Assembly: GCF_014201875.1 (NCBI RefSeq)
Contig: NZ_JACHFL010000023.1
Span: 1 to 64,000 of the forward strand
Length of the DNA stretch: 64,000 nt
DNA from: Deinococcus humi
GTDB lineage: Bacteria; Deinococcota; Deinococci; Deinococcales; Deinococcaceae
Reading direction: 5' to 3'
Shown here: positions 11,855-20,743 of the stretch, piece by piece
How the letters are laid out: every line of letters starts with the position of its first letter
Numbering within the stretch: position 1 is the stretch's first letter
Position numbers and translations under genes: made by a program
Notes under the pieces: model-generated
The model's database searches: none
Told to the model about the DNA's origin: nothing
What the model saw: only the letters and a program-made list of their open reading frames with translations

Positions 11855-14800
11855 TCAGTCCGCTGCGCTGGCCCAGCTTCCCAGCGGCAGCTCACTGAGC
11901 CGCCGGACTTTCATGGTCACTGCCTGCCCTTGCACCGTTGCCTCCCCATGCACGATGAGCGCGCGGGCGTCGCGGAGCAGAACGCGGTGGGCTTCCCACA
12001 GATCGGGAGGGATGATCGCCTGCACACGCGTAAAGGCGTCCTCCAGCACGAAGAACGCAAATCCCTTGGCTGTTGGAGGCCGCTGTCTCGTGACCACCAG
12101 GCCCGCTGTCCACGCTTCCTGCCCGTGACGCAGCCCGCTCAGTGGCACGCAACCCAGATCGCGCAGCCGGGCACGGTGGGCGTCCAGGGGATGTCTCCCG
12201 GTCTCCGAAATTCCCCTGCTTTCCAGATCCAGGACCAGCAGTTCGTCTGGCGAAAGGGCGGACAACTGGGGCGGTTCAGTCTGGGGAAGGAGCAAACCAC
12301 GTGTTCCAGGCTTGCGGGCGTTGGCGACCGTGTGCAGGACGTAGTACACCTCGCGCCTGTTCTTCTGCGCGTCCACGCCATCGAACGCGCCCGCTTTCGC
12401 CAGGGTGTCCAGAGTGTCGCGTTTCACCTCCACCCGGTCATAGAAGTCCTCGACGCCCTTGTACTTCCCGCCCGTCAGACGTTCCTGCACGATCTGTCGC
12501 GCCAGGCCCTCACTCACGCCCTCCACCACGGTCAGGGGGAGCCGGACCGTCTGTTCGGTCTTGGCCCGGTACGACACACCTGAGCGATTGATGCACACGC
12601 CGCGCAGGGTTACGCCCCAGCGGCGGGCCTCATGACTGACTGTTGCTGGAGGCCACAGGCCAGGCGCTTCGGTCAGAACCCCGCGAGGTACGCCGCTGGG
12701 TGGTGCTGACGCATCCAAGCGCTGGAATAAGCGTGTTGTGCGAAGGCGTGGGCATGGCTCTCGGCGAAGCCGTAGCCCTTGAAGGCCGCGCAGATAGCGA
12801 AGATCTCCTCGGCCTCCCAGGGAAACGCCCCGGTGGTCAGAGCCGCTCCAGCAGTGAAGCTGTTCTTCAATTCGTCCAGCTCGCCCTCGTCTTCGGTCTT
12901 GCTCAGACGGCTGCGGAATCGATCCGCGTCAGGCCAAGAGTATCCGGCGTAGTGGACGGCGATCCGTAAAATCTGCTCCTGGAACATCAGCGTGCCGTGT
13001 GTGGGGGCCAAGATGGTGCGTAATGGTTCGGGCAGGTCTGGCACGAGCTCCTCACCCCTGGCCCTCCTGACGTAGGGGTGCACCGTGCTGCTCTGGATCG
13101 GGCCAGGACGCACCAGCGCGATCTGGTGGGCGAGCTGGGTCATGTTCTTGGGCTGCAAGCGGGCCGTCATCTGCACTTGGGCGGGAGATTCGATCTGGAA
13201 CATGGCGAGGGTATCTCCGGAAGCAATCCGCTCCCACACGGCGGGATCGTCGGGCAGATCGCCGTATTCCACCCATTCCCCGGTCAGGCGCATGACCTCC
13301 TCGCGCGCCCGTTCCAGGGCTGCCAGCATTCTCAGGCCAAGCAGATCCAGCTTGATCAACCCTAAGCGTTCAACGTCGTCCTTGTCGAAGGTCAGCATTC
13401 GGATGCCGCCGCTGGAACGGGTCAGGGGCGAGTAGTGGGTCAACGGACTGGCGCTCAGGACCACGCCGCCGGAGTGCGGGGCCAGATGCCGGACGAATCC
13501 CGGCTCGATCTTTTCCAGTAGGGAGAGCAAGGCGTCTTTGACGGGAGCCTCGCCTAGCACCTCGGCGAACACCACCTCCGCTTCGCGGGCGCGGTGGGGC
13601 CGGAGATGGCGGAAGTCACGGCCCAGGGCGCGGCTCAGGCGATCTCGCAGTTCAGGGGGCAGACCCAGGGCGCGGCCCAGATCCTGCACGGCGCTGGGCA
13701 GGCGGTAGGTGATCTTATTGGCCACCATCGCCTCCCCAGTGCCCTCGCCGCCCCAGCGGGCCTCCACCCAGCTCAAGACCTGATCTCTACGACTGGAAGC
13801 AAGATCGATGTCCACGTCCGGCATGGACGCACGCCCGGTATGGAGAAAGCGCTCGAACAGCAGGTTGTGTTTGATCGGGTCAGAGAGGGTGATTCCGAGC
13901 AGGTAACAGAGGACTGAACCCGCCGCGCTGCCACGCCCAGCCGCGAGAATCCCATGTTCCCGGCAATAATCCATGACCTCCGCGGCCGTCAGGAAGAATC
14001 CGGCCATCTCCAGCGTTTGCACGGTGGCGAGTTCCTGCTGCAAGCGGGTACGGGCGGTTGGTCTGGTGTCCGGCAAGTAGCGTAGGGGTAGAGCTGCAAA
14101 GGCGCGCTCCTCCAGTGCCTCCTGCGGCGTCTGGAACAGCCGCAGTTTTGTTTCCGGAGCGTAAAGTCGCTCTGGGCGCAAATCCAGAGCGCAGACGTCA
14201 GCCAGCTTCTGGGCATTGAGCAAAGCGTCTGGGAAAGGCAGCAGTGCCCCCCACTCTTCCGGTGTGCTGACGTGACGAGCGTCGTTGCGTGGGCGCTCGG
14301 CGTGGGGAATCTCCACATCGATGCCCAATCGGGCACAGGTCAGAGCGTCCAGCAGCGGGTACTCAGTTTGCGCTCCCATGTTGATCTCGGGCGCGGCCAC
14401 CACAGGAAGTTCCAGATCGCGCGCCAGCCCACGCAGGTACTCCAGACGGCGGCGCTCGTTGGGCGCTGCACCGTGGAACAGTTGCACGTACAGCTCAAAG
14501 GGGAACGACTGACGCAGCGTTCGCAAATACGCTACTGCCCGCGCCATCTCTTTGCGCTCTCCAAGGACCGTGGGGAAACCCTGCCGCCCGCTCATCAGAC
14601 AGACCAGGTGATCCCCCCGGCTGGCGGCCTCCTGTAGGCGCTCCAGCGGCAGCCCGTCTGGGGTGCTCAGGTGAATCTGGGTCACCAGTTCGCACAGCAG
14701 GGCATAACCCGCGCGGTCTTTCGCTAGCAGTACCAGAGGAAAGACCTCGTGCGGGTCCTTTGACCTGGGCGGGGCAGGGAACAGCACGGGAAGGGTCACA

Positions 14801-15000
14801 CCGGTGACTGCGCTGACTTGCGCTTCTACAGCGGCTTCGCACAACTCCACTGCTCCCGCCACGCTGCACCAGTCGGTCAGGCCCACTGCGCTGTACCCGC
14901 GCTCCTTCGCCAGTCGGACCAGTCTGCGGGGGCTGACGGTGCTGCGGCCTTCCGAGAAAGAGCTCTGGCAGGTCAGGAGCGCGGGCAGAGGGCGGTTCAT
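11855..15000 (-). pseudogene. dnaE2: Error-prone DNA polymerase DnaE2 (ImuC), frameshifted
   Basis: Two overlapping frames encode one DnaE2-type polymerase III alpha subunit. The first part (15000 down to a TGA at 12673-12675) has the PHP domain, in which the usual first His pair is replaced (LLTCQSSFSEGRS), and the catalytic motif PDVDIDL. It stops abruptly at HPAAYLAGF. The second part continues in the -1 frame as VLTEAPGLWPPATVSHEARR down to 11855, with the helix-hairpin-helix and OB regions. Adding one base to the CCCC run at 12679-12682 restores an uninterrupted protein of about 1,048 residues, the normal family length. The break could be a true mutation, a sequencing error in a homopolymer, or less likely recoding. 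The ATG at 15000 lies 2 nt after the upstream stop codon and follows GAGG, so the longer frame from 15027 was rejected. It is the last gene of the lexA operon. Confidence 0.85.
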
Positions 15001-15002
15001 CC

Positions 15003-15242
15003 TCAGTCCTGAATCCGGGCCAGCCACCAGACGCCGCCGTCCTCATGATGCAGCTCGGCCAGCAGTCCGCCAGCCTGCACCAGAAAGCAGTCCCGTGGAG
15101 CCTCACCTCGCCACCAGCGTCCGCCGTAACGCCACTGGTCCAGCACCCCTTGAATGGCGTAAGCCCGCCCCTGCCAGATCAGCCGTTCCAGGCCGCCCGC
15201 AGGCGTCAGACTCACCTCGACGGCCTGCTGCACCGCTTTCAT
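15003..15242 (-). CDS. DUF6504 small protein of the mutagenesis operon
   Basis: This 79-residue protein sits between imuB and dnaE2. Its start codon overlaps the imuB stop codon (ATGA), a sign of translational coupling. The sequence (LIWQGRAYAIQGVLDQWRYG, then RWWRGEAPRDCFLV and GGVWWLARIQD) matches the short Trp-rich domain DUF6504, known from ImuB/DnaE2 cassettes either as a separate gene or fused to another protein. The role is not established. Its fixed position suggests that it works with the ImuB-DnaE2 translesion complex. Confidence 0.75.
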   Translation of the reverse strand: MKAVQQAVEVSLTPAGGLERLIWQGRAYAIQGVLDQWRYGGRWWRGEAPRDCFLVQAGGLLAELHHEDGGVWWLARIQD

Positions 15243-16474
15243 GGACCGACGCCCTCAAAGAAGGCCAGCGTGCGCTCCACCGCCTTCTGGCGAGCCTGGG
15301 TCCGGGTCAGCGCAGCTTTCCAGCCCTGCCGAGGCGTCATGGCACTGGGCCGTACTCTTCCCGTCAGCCAGTCCACCCACTGATAGCGGGCGTCGGTGGC
15401 GTAAGCGTAGGGGTCCAGCCACTGCACCTTGACGAGTGCCTCGGGAAAGCGGTCCAGCACGTCTCTCGTGACCTCAAGCTCGGCCAGGGACGCCCAGAGG
15501 CCCACCATCCGCCCTGGCTGCTGGATCCCGGACAGTTGGACGGTCAGCGCCTCGATACCGAGGGGCAACGCGCCTGTATCGCCCAGGGCCAGGCCAGCGA
15601 TCCGCAGCAGACCTGCTGAATCTGGGTTTCCCTTGAGTTTGCGGGTAGCTGAAAGCTGACCGCCCAGCGTCTGGGTATGAACCGTCAAGTACGCGGCGGA
15701 TCGACCCCGCAGATCGGCCAGGATCGGGGGCAGAAGTACCGAGAAGATCACGTCCGCCTCGCTGGGTTCGTGCAGTGGCACATCCAAGTCCATGCGCGCC
15801 TCGATCACGCGGCCTGGCACGTACCGCTGCACCGCTTTCGTGCGTTCCCCTTTCAAGAAGCGGTTGACCCGCCGGCCCACGTCCACGCCGAGAAAAGCTT
15901 CCCGCTGCGCCGCGCTCCACTTCATCAGATCCGCGAGACCTCGCACGCCGAGGAAAGCCAACTGCTCGATGTGCGCCGGGGTCAGCCCGATCACTTCCAG
16001 ATGGGCAGCGGGGGTCAACGCCAGGAACGCTTTTTCGGCGCTGCCCACGTCTCGAACCTCACCTGGCCGGGCACGCAGAGCGGCCAAGTGAGCGACTTCC
16101 AGACTGTCGGCCAAGCCGACAGGAGCATGCAGCGCGGCAGCCAACTCCCGCGCAGCGGCGATACTCAACTTGAGGAAGACGGTTCCTGGCACTCGTCCCT
16201 CTACCCGGTCCGAGTAGCGCGCGTACAGCGTTTCAAGCAGTTCAGCCCAGGCGGCAATTGCTGCTGGCGCACTGATCCCCTCAGCGTGGAGCTCCGGACA
16301 ACGGCTCAGCGCCGCAAGGTCACGCATCCCTGTTTGTACGCCGGCGTCTCTCGCTTCCAGGCTGGCGTACAGCACCCGTTTCGATTCGTTCAACACCGCG
16401 ACGGGCACACCAGGGTGCTGACGGCCCAGCAGAACCAGTGGCCAGGGTGAGAGTGTCACGCAGGCCAGCGGCAT
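15239..16474 (-). CDS. imuB: ImuB-like Y-family polymerase homologue
   Basis: This 411-residue member of the Y-family polymerases is of the ImuB/ImuY type. The palm, thumb (helix-hairpin-helix EVIGLTPAHIEQLAFLGVRG) and little-finger regions can be followed, but the acidic residues that bind catalytic metals are missing. The N-terminal strand reads ACVTLSPWP, and the usual D-E pair is replaced in VEGRVPGTVFLKLS. Such proteins act as scaffolds linking DnaE2 to the beta clamp in SOS mutagenesis. A D. deserti operon of lexA with a Y-family gene and dnaE2 is known to cause UV-induced mutagenesis. The start lies 4 nt after the lexA stop codon with AGAAGG just upstream. Confidence 0.85.
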   Translation of the reverse strand: MPLACVTLSPWPLVLLGRQHPGVPVAVLNESKRVLYASLEARDAGVQTGMRDLAALSRCPELHAEGISAPAAIAAWAELLETLYARYSDRVEGRVPGTVFLKLSIAAARELAAALHAPVGLADSLEVAHLAALRARPGEVRDVGSAEKAFLALTPAAHLEVIGLTPAHIEQLAFLGVRGLADLMKWSAAQREAFLGVDVGRRVNRFLKGERTKAVQRYVPGRVIEARMDLDVPLHEPSEADVIFSVLLPPILADLRGRSAAYLTVHTQTLGGQLSATRKLKGNPDSAGLLRIAGLALGDTGALPLGIEALTVQLSGIQQPGRMVGLWASLAELEVTRDVLDRFPEALVKVQWLDPYAYATDARYQWVDWLTGRVRPSAMTPRQGWKAALTRTQARQKAVERTLAFFEGVGP

Positions 16475-16478
16475 CCTT

Positions 16479-17108
16479 CTAGACCCAGCGGGCGCTGACC
16501 CGGGGCACGCCTACACCTACCCGGCCCACCATCTTGCCCTGGACCTGCACCTGCTCGGCCGGGAACGTCATCCGCGGAATGTCCGGGTTCTCCGACATCA
16601 GCACGATCTGATCGTGGAAGTGGTACAGCCGCTTCAGGGTGGCCGTGCCTTCGCCGGGCACCAGCACAACGGCCACCTCGCCGTCGTGAACCTCAGTGGT
16701 GGGCCGTACGATCACGTAGTCGCCGTCGAGGACGCCAACGCCAGTCATGCTCTCCCCGCGCACCCGCAGCAGGAAATCGCCGTTGCGCATGTCCAGCAGG
16801 GTCTCCAGGCTGGGGGTGTAATCATCCGGGGCCTGGTCCGCCAGTGCTGGGGGTCCCGCAGCAATCGAGCCGTAGATGGGCAGCCCGTGGCCCAGGGCCA
16901 CCTTGGCGCGGTCCGTGGGGATCAGCGGAGCGTACCGCTCCGTACTCGGTTCCAGGTAGCCCAGACCTCGCAAGATGCCCGCCTGAAAACTCACCGCCTG
17001 CTTGGTCACGCCCACTTGCGCGGCGACAGCGCCCAGGGTGGCGTTGACCCCCAGTTGGAGGACGGCGTTCAGGATGGCGGTGCGGGTGCGGGTCAGGTCT
17101 GGGGGCAT
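16479..17108 (-). CDS. lexA: LexA-type SOS repressor
   Basis: This 209-residue repressor-protease has an N-terminal winged-helix region (about 5-65, HTH near VTKQAVSFQAGILRGLGYLE) and a C-terminal S24 peptidase domain. The Ala84-Gly85 cleavage bond lies in IYGSIAAGPP. The catalytic Ser120 (RGESMTG) and Lys159 (ATLKRLYHF) are both present, so self-cleavage stimulated by RecA should be possible. It is the first gene of the imuB-DUF6504-dnaE2 operon, taking the place that imuA has in other cassettes. An inverted repeat 16-35 nt upstream of its start codon is a candidate operator. Confidence 0.9.
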   Translation of the reverse strand: MPPDLTRTRTAILNAVLQLGVNATLGAVAAQVGVTKQAVSFQAGILRGLGYLEPSTERYAPLIPTDRAKVALGHGLPIYGSIAAGPPALADQAPDDYTPSLETLLDMRNGDFLLRVRGESMTGVGVLDGDYVIVRPTTEVHDGEVAVVLVPGEGTATLKRLYHFHDQIVLMSENPDIPRMTFPAEQVQVQGKMVGRVGVGVPRVSARWV

Positions 17109-17123
17109 GGGGTTTCACCTCGA

Positions 17124-17143
17124 TTCTTGACCGGGATCAAGAA
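17124..17143. promoter_or_regulatory. Candidate LexA operator
   Basis: TTCTTGA and TCAAGAA form a perfect 7-bp inverted repeat with a 6-bp centre, placed between the lexA start and a TTGACA-like -35 element on the minus strand (17177-17182). The position fits autorepression of the mutagenesis operon. It may also affect the divergent gene at 17207. Deinococcus LexA box consensus varies, so the assignment rests on position and symmetry. Confidence 0.5.
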
Positions 17144-17206
17144 GATGGTGACAGCTTGCACCATTTCTTTGTCTCGTGTCAAGATATCTCTGAGGTGACC
17201 TAAAGC

Positions 17207-17536
17207 ATGATCCACACTCAGCACTGCGATTCAGAACCCACGGGATACACGCGCCAGATCGAGATTCGACTGGTCTTTCCGGAGAAGATTCGTTACGAGC
17301 AGGGCAAGCCCGTGAAAGAGCCGGGACCGGACCCGGAGCGAGTGATCGCGGCGCTGCGCCCAGAGGTGGAGCGGGGCGTGCAGCACAGGTACGGCGAGGA
17401 GACGGAAGTGGTGTTCCGGGTGGCGCAGGCTCCCAGCATCCGGGTCACGGGACAATTTGGGGAAAAGGCGGGCGTGACGGGCGCGTTTGTTCAGGAGATT
17501 CTGGACGGCGTCTTTGAGCATCTGGTGGTGGAGTAG
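17207..17536 (+). CDS. DinI-like small protein divergent from lexA
   Basis: This 109-residue protein follows the pattern of DinI (about 80 residues in E. coli). A first strand IEIRLVF is followed by a helix RVIAALRPEVERGVQHRYG (DinI: ALAGELSRRIQYAFP), a strand TEVVFRVAQAPSIRVTG (DinI: HVSVRYAAANNLSVIG), and a last helix with an acidic end, VQEILDGVFEHLVVE (DinI: SEILQETWESADDWFVSE). DinI modulates RecA filaments and LexA or UmuD cleavage. Location next to lexA on the divergent strand supports a role in damage-response tuning. The match was made by eye and the N-terminal 20 residues are extra, so the call is tentative. Confidence 0.5.
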   Translation: MIHTQHCDSEPTGYTRQIEIRLVFPEKIRYEQGKPVKEPGPDPERVIAALRPEVERGVQHRYGEETEVVFRVAQAPSIRVTGQFGEKAGVTGAFVQEILDGVFEHLVVE

Positions 17537-17585
17537 GGCAGCGTCGCATCCTACGGCTTTCCGTCTCACTCCAGGGAGAGGACCG

Positions 17586-18233
17586 ATGAAATTTCTGCTC
17601 ACTTCCGCCGGGATTAAGAATCCCAGCCTCCTCACGGCCCTGGTGGACCTCCTGGGCAAGCCGATCTCTGAAGCCAGCGCCCTGTGTATTCCCACGGCGA
17701 TCTACCCCTTCCCCGGTGGGCCGGGCATGGCCCACAGGTTCATCAGCGGACTCACCAGCAGTCCCATGTGCGAACTGGGTTGGAAGTCGCTGGGCGTCCT
17801 GGAACTAACCGCTCTCCCCAGCATCGACAAGGCGTACTGGACGGCTGCAGTGCAGGAGGCCGACGCCCTGCTGGTGTATGGCGGTGACATCCATTATCTG
17901 TGTCGCTGGATGCGGGAATCTGGGCTGGCCGATCTCCTGCCGTCACTCCGTGAGACCGTCTACGTGGGCATCAGTGCGGGTAGCATGGTCACGGCCCCGG
18001 TGTTCGGCGAGACGTACGATGACCCGAAGCGGCCCTTCGTTATCGATCAGGGCCTGGGGCTGGTGGACTTTGCCTTGCTGCCACACCTTGATCACGAGCA
18101 GCACCCGGAGAGTTCCACGGTCAACGTGGCAAGAATGGCGGCCGAGGTTCCTGTGCCCACCTATGGGATTGACGACCAGACCGCCATCAAGGTGCTCGAT
18201 GGCACCATCGAAGTGATCTCCGAGGGCCGGTGA
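17586..18233 (+). CDS. pepE: Peptidase E (aspartyl dipeptidase), family S51
   Basis: The 215-residue protein has the S51 signature. The nucleophile Ser130 lies in the elbow VGISAGSMV, preceded by ALLVYGGDIHYL, and the downstream HLDHEQHPES supplies family-conserved residues. Family members cleave Asp-X dipeptides in the cytoplasm. GGGAGAGG-like bases lie just before the ATG at 17586, so the longer upstream frame is not used. It follows the DinI-like gene by 49 nt and may be cotranscribed, but no functional link is evident. Confidence 0.85.
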   Translation: MKFLLTSAGIKNPSLLTALVDLLGKPISEASALCIPTAIYPFPGGPGMAHRFISGLTSSPMCELGWKSLGVLELTALPSIDKAYWTAAVQEADALLVYGGDIHYLCRWMRESGLADLLPSLRETVYVGISAGSMVTAPVFGETYDDPKRPFVIDQGLGLVDFALLPHLDHEQHPESSTVNVARMAAEVPVPTYGIDDQTAIKVLDGTIEVISEGR

Positions 18234-18474
18234 CGGCTCTTCACGCCTTAAATACTTGCAGAGCGCTGGTAGCGCCTGAGCGCAGGTTTGACAGCAGGGC
18301 TGCGCGCTGCGAATTCGGGTGCTGCAACATGCCCCATTCCCAGGTGGATCCGTCGCACCGTCAACTTCATTGCTGCCAGATTTCCCACTCCACAAAAGAG
18401 CATGAGCAGCAAATGAAGTAAACATCATGCTGCACAGCGCCCCCAGCTTCAGAGTTCTGTAAAGGACAGGTGGT

Positions 18475-18480
18475 TAGTGT
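18475..18480 (+). promoter_or_regulatory. -10 box of the EAL/GGDEF operon
   Basis: TAGTGT lies exactly 6 nt before the ATG at 18487, a leaderless arrangement. The -35 region is poorly conserved. Confidence 0.5.
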
Positions 18481-18486
18481 AGGGCA

Positions 18487-19593
18487 ATGTCTCTCCACAA
18501 CCCTGCCAGTTCTCCACAACCGGGAAGCGCCGGGCCGGCGCTCTGCGACTGTCAGGCCGTGACGCCGCTGGACGTGAGCAGCATCACAGCCCTGTCCATT
18601 CGCGCCACCTCCACCCATCTGCAACGCAAACTCGCTGTACTTCTCTCAGCCCATGACGTCCCTGGCGAGGTGCAGGTGGATGCCACACGCATTGGTCGGC
18701 CATCGTTCGATCAGCTGGATCAGGTTCTGGCCGCATTTTCACGTACAGAGCGCCCAGATCTGTTGGCGGCGCCCTGGATGGACGGACGGTTGGACACCTG
18801 GCAGCTGGCGCCGCTGGATCAGTGGGTGCAGCGCCTGAGCACGCCCTGGTTCGAAACCATCAGCGACCACCTGAAGTTTCATCTGCAACCGGTCGTCCAT
18901 CTGGGGACAGGCGAGGTGTACGGTTATGAGGCCCTGGTCCGCGCCCAGCAGAATGGACAACTCATCGGTGCCTGGCCCCTCCTGCAAGCTGCCGCTGCGC
19001 ATGGGCAGGCCCGCGCCTTTGATGCGCAGGCCCGCAGAACAGCCATCCGGCAGGTCTATCCACAGCTCGACACGCGCCAGCAGCTGTTCATTAATTTTGC
19101 GCCAGGCGTGGTCTATAACCCGGATATCTGCCTCCAGACCACCTTCGCGGCCTGCCGGGATGTGGGGGCTGATTTCTCGCGTCTGGTTTTTGAGGTCACG
19201 GAAAGTGAGACCTTTCCGGACCTCAAGCTGCTGCGCTCCATCCTGGACCGTTATCAGCAGGAGGGTGCTCAGGTGGCCCTAGATGACCTGGGGGCCGGAC
19301 ACACCAGCCTGAGCTATCTGATGGAACTCCGGCCAGACATCGTCAAGCTGGACCGGGCGCTGATTAGTGGTCTGCATGAGGATGACCGCCGGGTTCCACT
19401 GGTCACCGCACTGATCGGCTATGCCCATGACCTGGGGATCCGGGTCGTCGCAGAAGGCATCGAGACACAGGACGAACTGGCTCTGATGATTGCCTTAGGT
19501 GCCGACTATGCTCAGGGCTATTTTTTGGGCCGCCCGGCACCCGAAGCGGCAGATCTCCTTCCCCAGGCCGCCAGTTTCTGGGCCAGCTCATGA
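18487..19593 (+). CDS. EAL domain c-di-GMP phosphodiesterase
   Basis: This is a 368-residue cytoplasmic protein with an uncharacterised N-terminal region of about 120 residues and a complete EAL domain (about 128-360). Key catalytic positions are present: E148 in YEALVR, N203 in INFAP, E236 in FEVTES, D266-D267 in ALDDLGAGHTSL, K287 in VKLDR and E323 in VAEGIET. It should therefore hydrolyse c-di-GMP to pGpG. The stop codon overlaps the start of the LOV-GGDEF gene by 4 nt (ATGA), so the two opposing enzymes are made from one message. A leaderless -10 box precedes the gene. Confidence 0.9.
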   Translation: MSLHNPASSPQPGSAGPALCDCQAVTPLDVSSITALSIRATSTHLQRKLAVLLSAHDVPGEVQVDATRIGRPSFDQLDQVLAAFSRTERPDLLAAPWMDGRLDTWQLAPLDQWVQRLSTPWFETISDHLKFHLQPVVHLGTGEVYGYEALVRAQQNGQLIGAWPLLQAAAAHGQARAFDAQARRTAIRQVYPQLDTRQQLFINFAPGVVYNPDICLQTTFAACRDVGADFSRLVFEVTESETFPDLKLLRSILDRYQQEGAQVALDDLGAGHTSLSYLMELRPDIVKLDRALISGLHEDDRRVPLVTALIGYAHDLGIRVVAEGIETQDELALMIALGADYAQGYFLGRPAPEAADLLPQAASFWASS

Positions 19594-20474
19594 CTCAGCT
19601 TGCCGAACCAGGCGCAGCGGCGAGCCGGCCCCTGAAGACTGCCCTGGTGTGGCAGGTTCTGGACACTGCGAATGTCGGTCTGCTGGTGACCGATGCCCAG
19701 CGGCGCATTGTGTATGTCAATGAGGCTTTCAGCCGAGTCACGGGCTACACCCTGCAGGAGGTTAGTGGACGGACCTGCGCTTTTTTGCAGGGTGCAGAGA
19801 CAGACCCGGCGGACATCGCGTTCATGCGTGGCTGTCTGGACCGCGGCGAGCCGTTCGAACGGGTCGTGCTGAATTACCGCAAGGATGGAAGGCCGTTGTG
19901 GTACAGACTGCGGGTGCAGCCGATGTTCGTGGACGGCACGTTGGAATACTTCGTGGGTGTTCAGGAGGATTATTCGGATGCCCACGCTGCGCAACGTGAA
20001 CTGGAGCGTCTGGCCTACCATGATGGACTGACCGGGTTGAGCAATCGCCGGGCCTTTGACGTGCAGCTGAAACAACTTGTCCATGAGGGACAGCCGTTTG
20101 AACTCCTGCTGCTGGATCTCAATAACTTCAAGCAGGTGAATGACCAGTACGGCCATCCTGCCGGAGACGCACTGTTACAGCGGGTGGCGGCTTGCCTGGC
20201 GCGGGTTTCGCAGGGTGAGGGGACGGCCTACCGGATCGGAGGAGACGAGTTCGGTCTCCTGTTTCCGGATGGGAACAGGCGCGGGCAGCACCAGGGGATC
20301 AGCCTGCTGGATGACCTGATCAGTGTCGGTGACGAACGGATTGATGGAGCGGTGGGGAAAGCGCGTTTTCCCGACGAAGCCAGGGACGTCGAGGCGTTGC
20401 TACGGCTCGCGGATCGGCGCCTGTATGCACAGAAGACCCTGACCCGGCCGAATCAGGTTGCAAGGCAGCGCTGA
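19590..20474 (+). CDS. LOV-GGDEF protein, putative blue-light diguanylate cyclase
   Basis: This is a 294-residue protein. Residues about 22-128 form a PAS domain of the LOV type. The photoactive-cysteine motif reads GRTCAFLQG (Cys63; plant and bacterial LOV: GRNCRFLQG). Flavin-contact positions are also kept: Asn95 in LNYRKDG and Gln125 in FVGVQED. A GGDEF domain follows (HDGLTGLSNRR, DLNNFKQVNDQYGH, RIGGDEF at 215-221). The inhibitory RxxD site is absent. The domain beyond GGDEF is slightly short but ends normally in LADRRLYAQK. It overlaps the EAL gene by 4 nt, suggesting a light-tuned synthesis and degradation pair. Confidence 0.85.
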   Translation: MTQLAEPGAAASRPLKTALVWQVLDTANVGLLVTDAQRRIVYVNEAFSRVTGYTLQEVSGRTCAFLQGAETDPADIAFMRGCLDRGEPFERVVLNYRKDGRPLWYRLRVQPMFVDGTLEYFVGVQEDYSDAHAAQRELERLAYHDGLTGLSNRRAFDVQLKQLVHEGQPFELLLLDLNNFKQVNDQYGHPAGDALLQRVAACLARVSQGEGTAYRIGGDEFGLLFPDGNRRGQHQGISLLDDLISVGDERIDGAVGKARFPDEARDVEALLRLADRRLYAQKTLTRPNQVARQR

Positions 20475-20743
20475 CGTCCCTGTCAAGGCGCCACGATCAT
20501 GGTGGGCAGTCCGGCGATACCGCGCGGTTCAGGTTCCGCGCGCACCCGTTGGTCAGCGAGGCTCTATAGGCGGCGACTGATGACCGCGAACGTACGGTTG
20601 ACCGGCGCCAATCGCCAGGATGTGCCTCTGTTTCCTCTGTCTGCCCTCTTCACCCCATCCTGGGCGCTCCAGCAAAACGGTCGGGGCTGATGTGCGTCTC
20701 ATCCTCCCAGTGCCATGAGAGGGGTTCAGAGGAGGCCTGAAGT

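Noticed and set aside
12673..12690. Programmed -1 frameshifting in dnaE2
   Set aside because: A tRNA slip at GGG is conceivable, but no heptamer slippery site, upstream Shine-Dalgarno-like stimulator or downstream structure was seen; a homopolymer indel is simpler.
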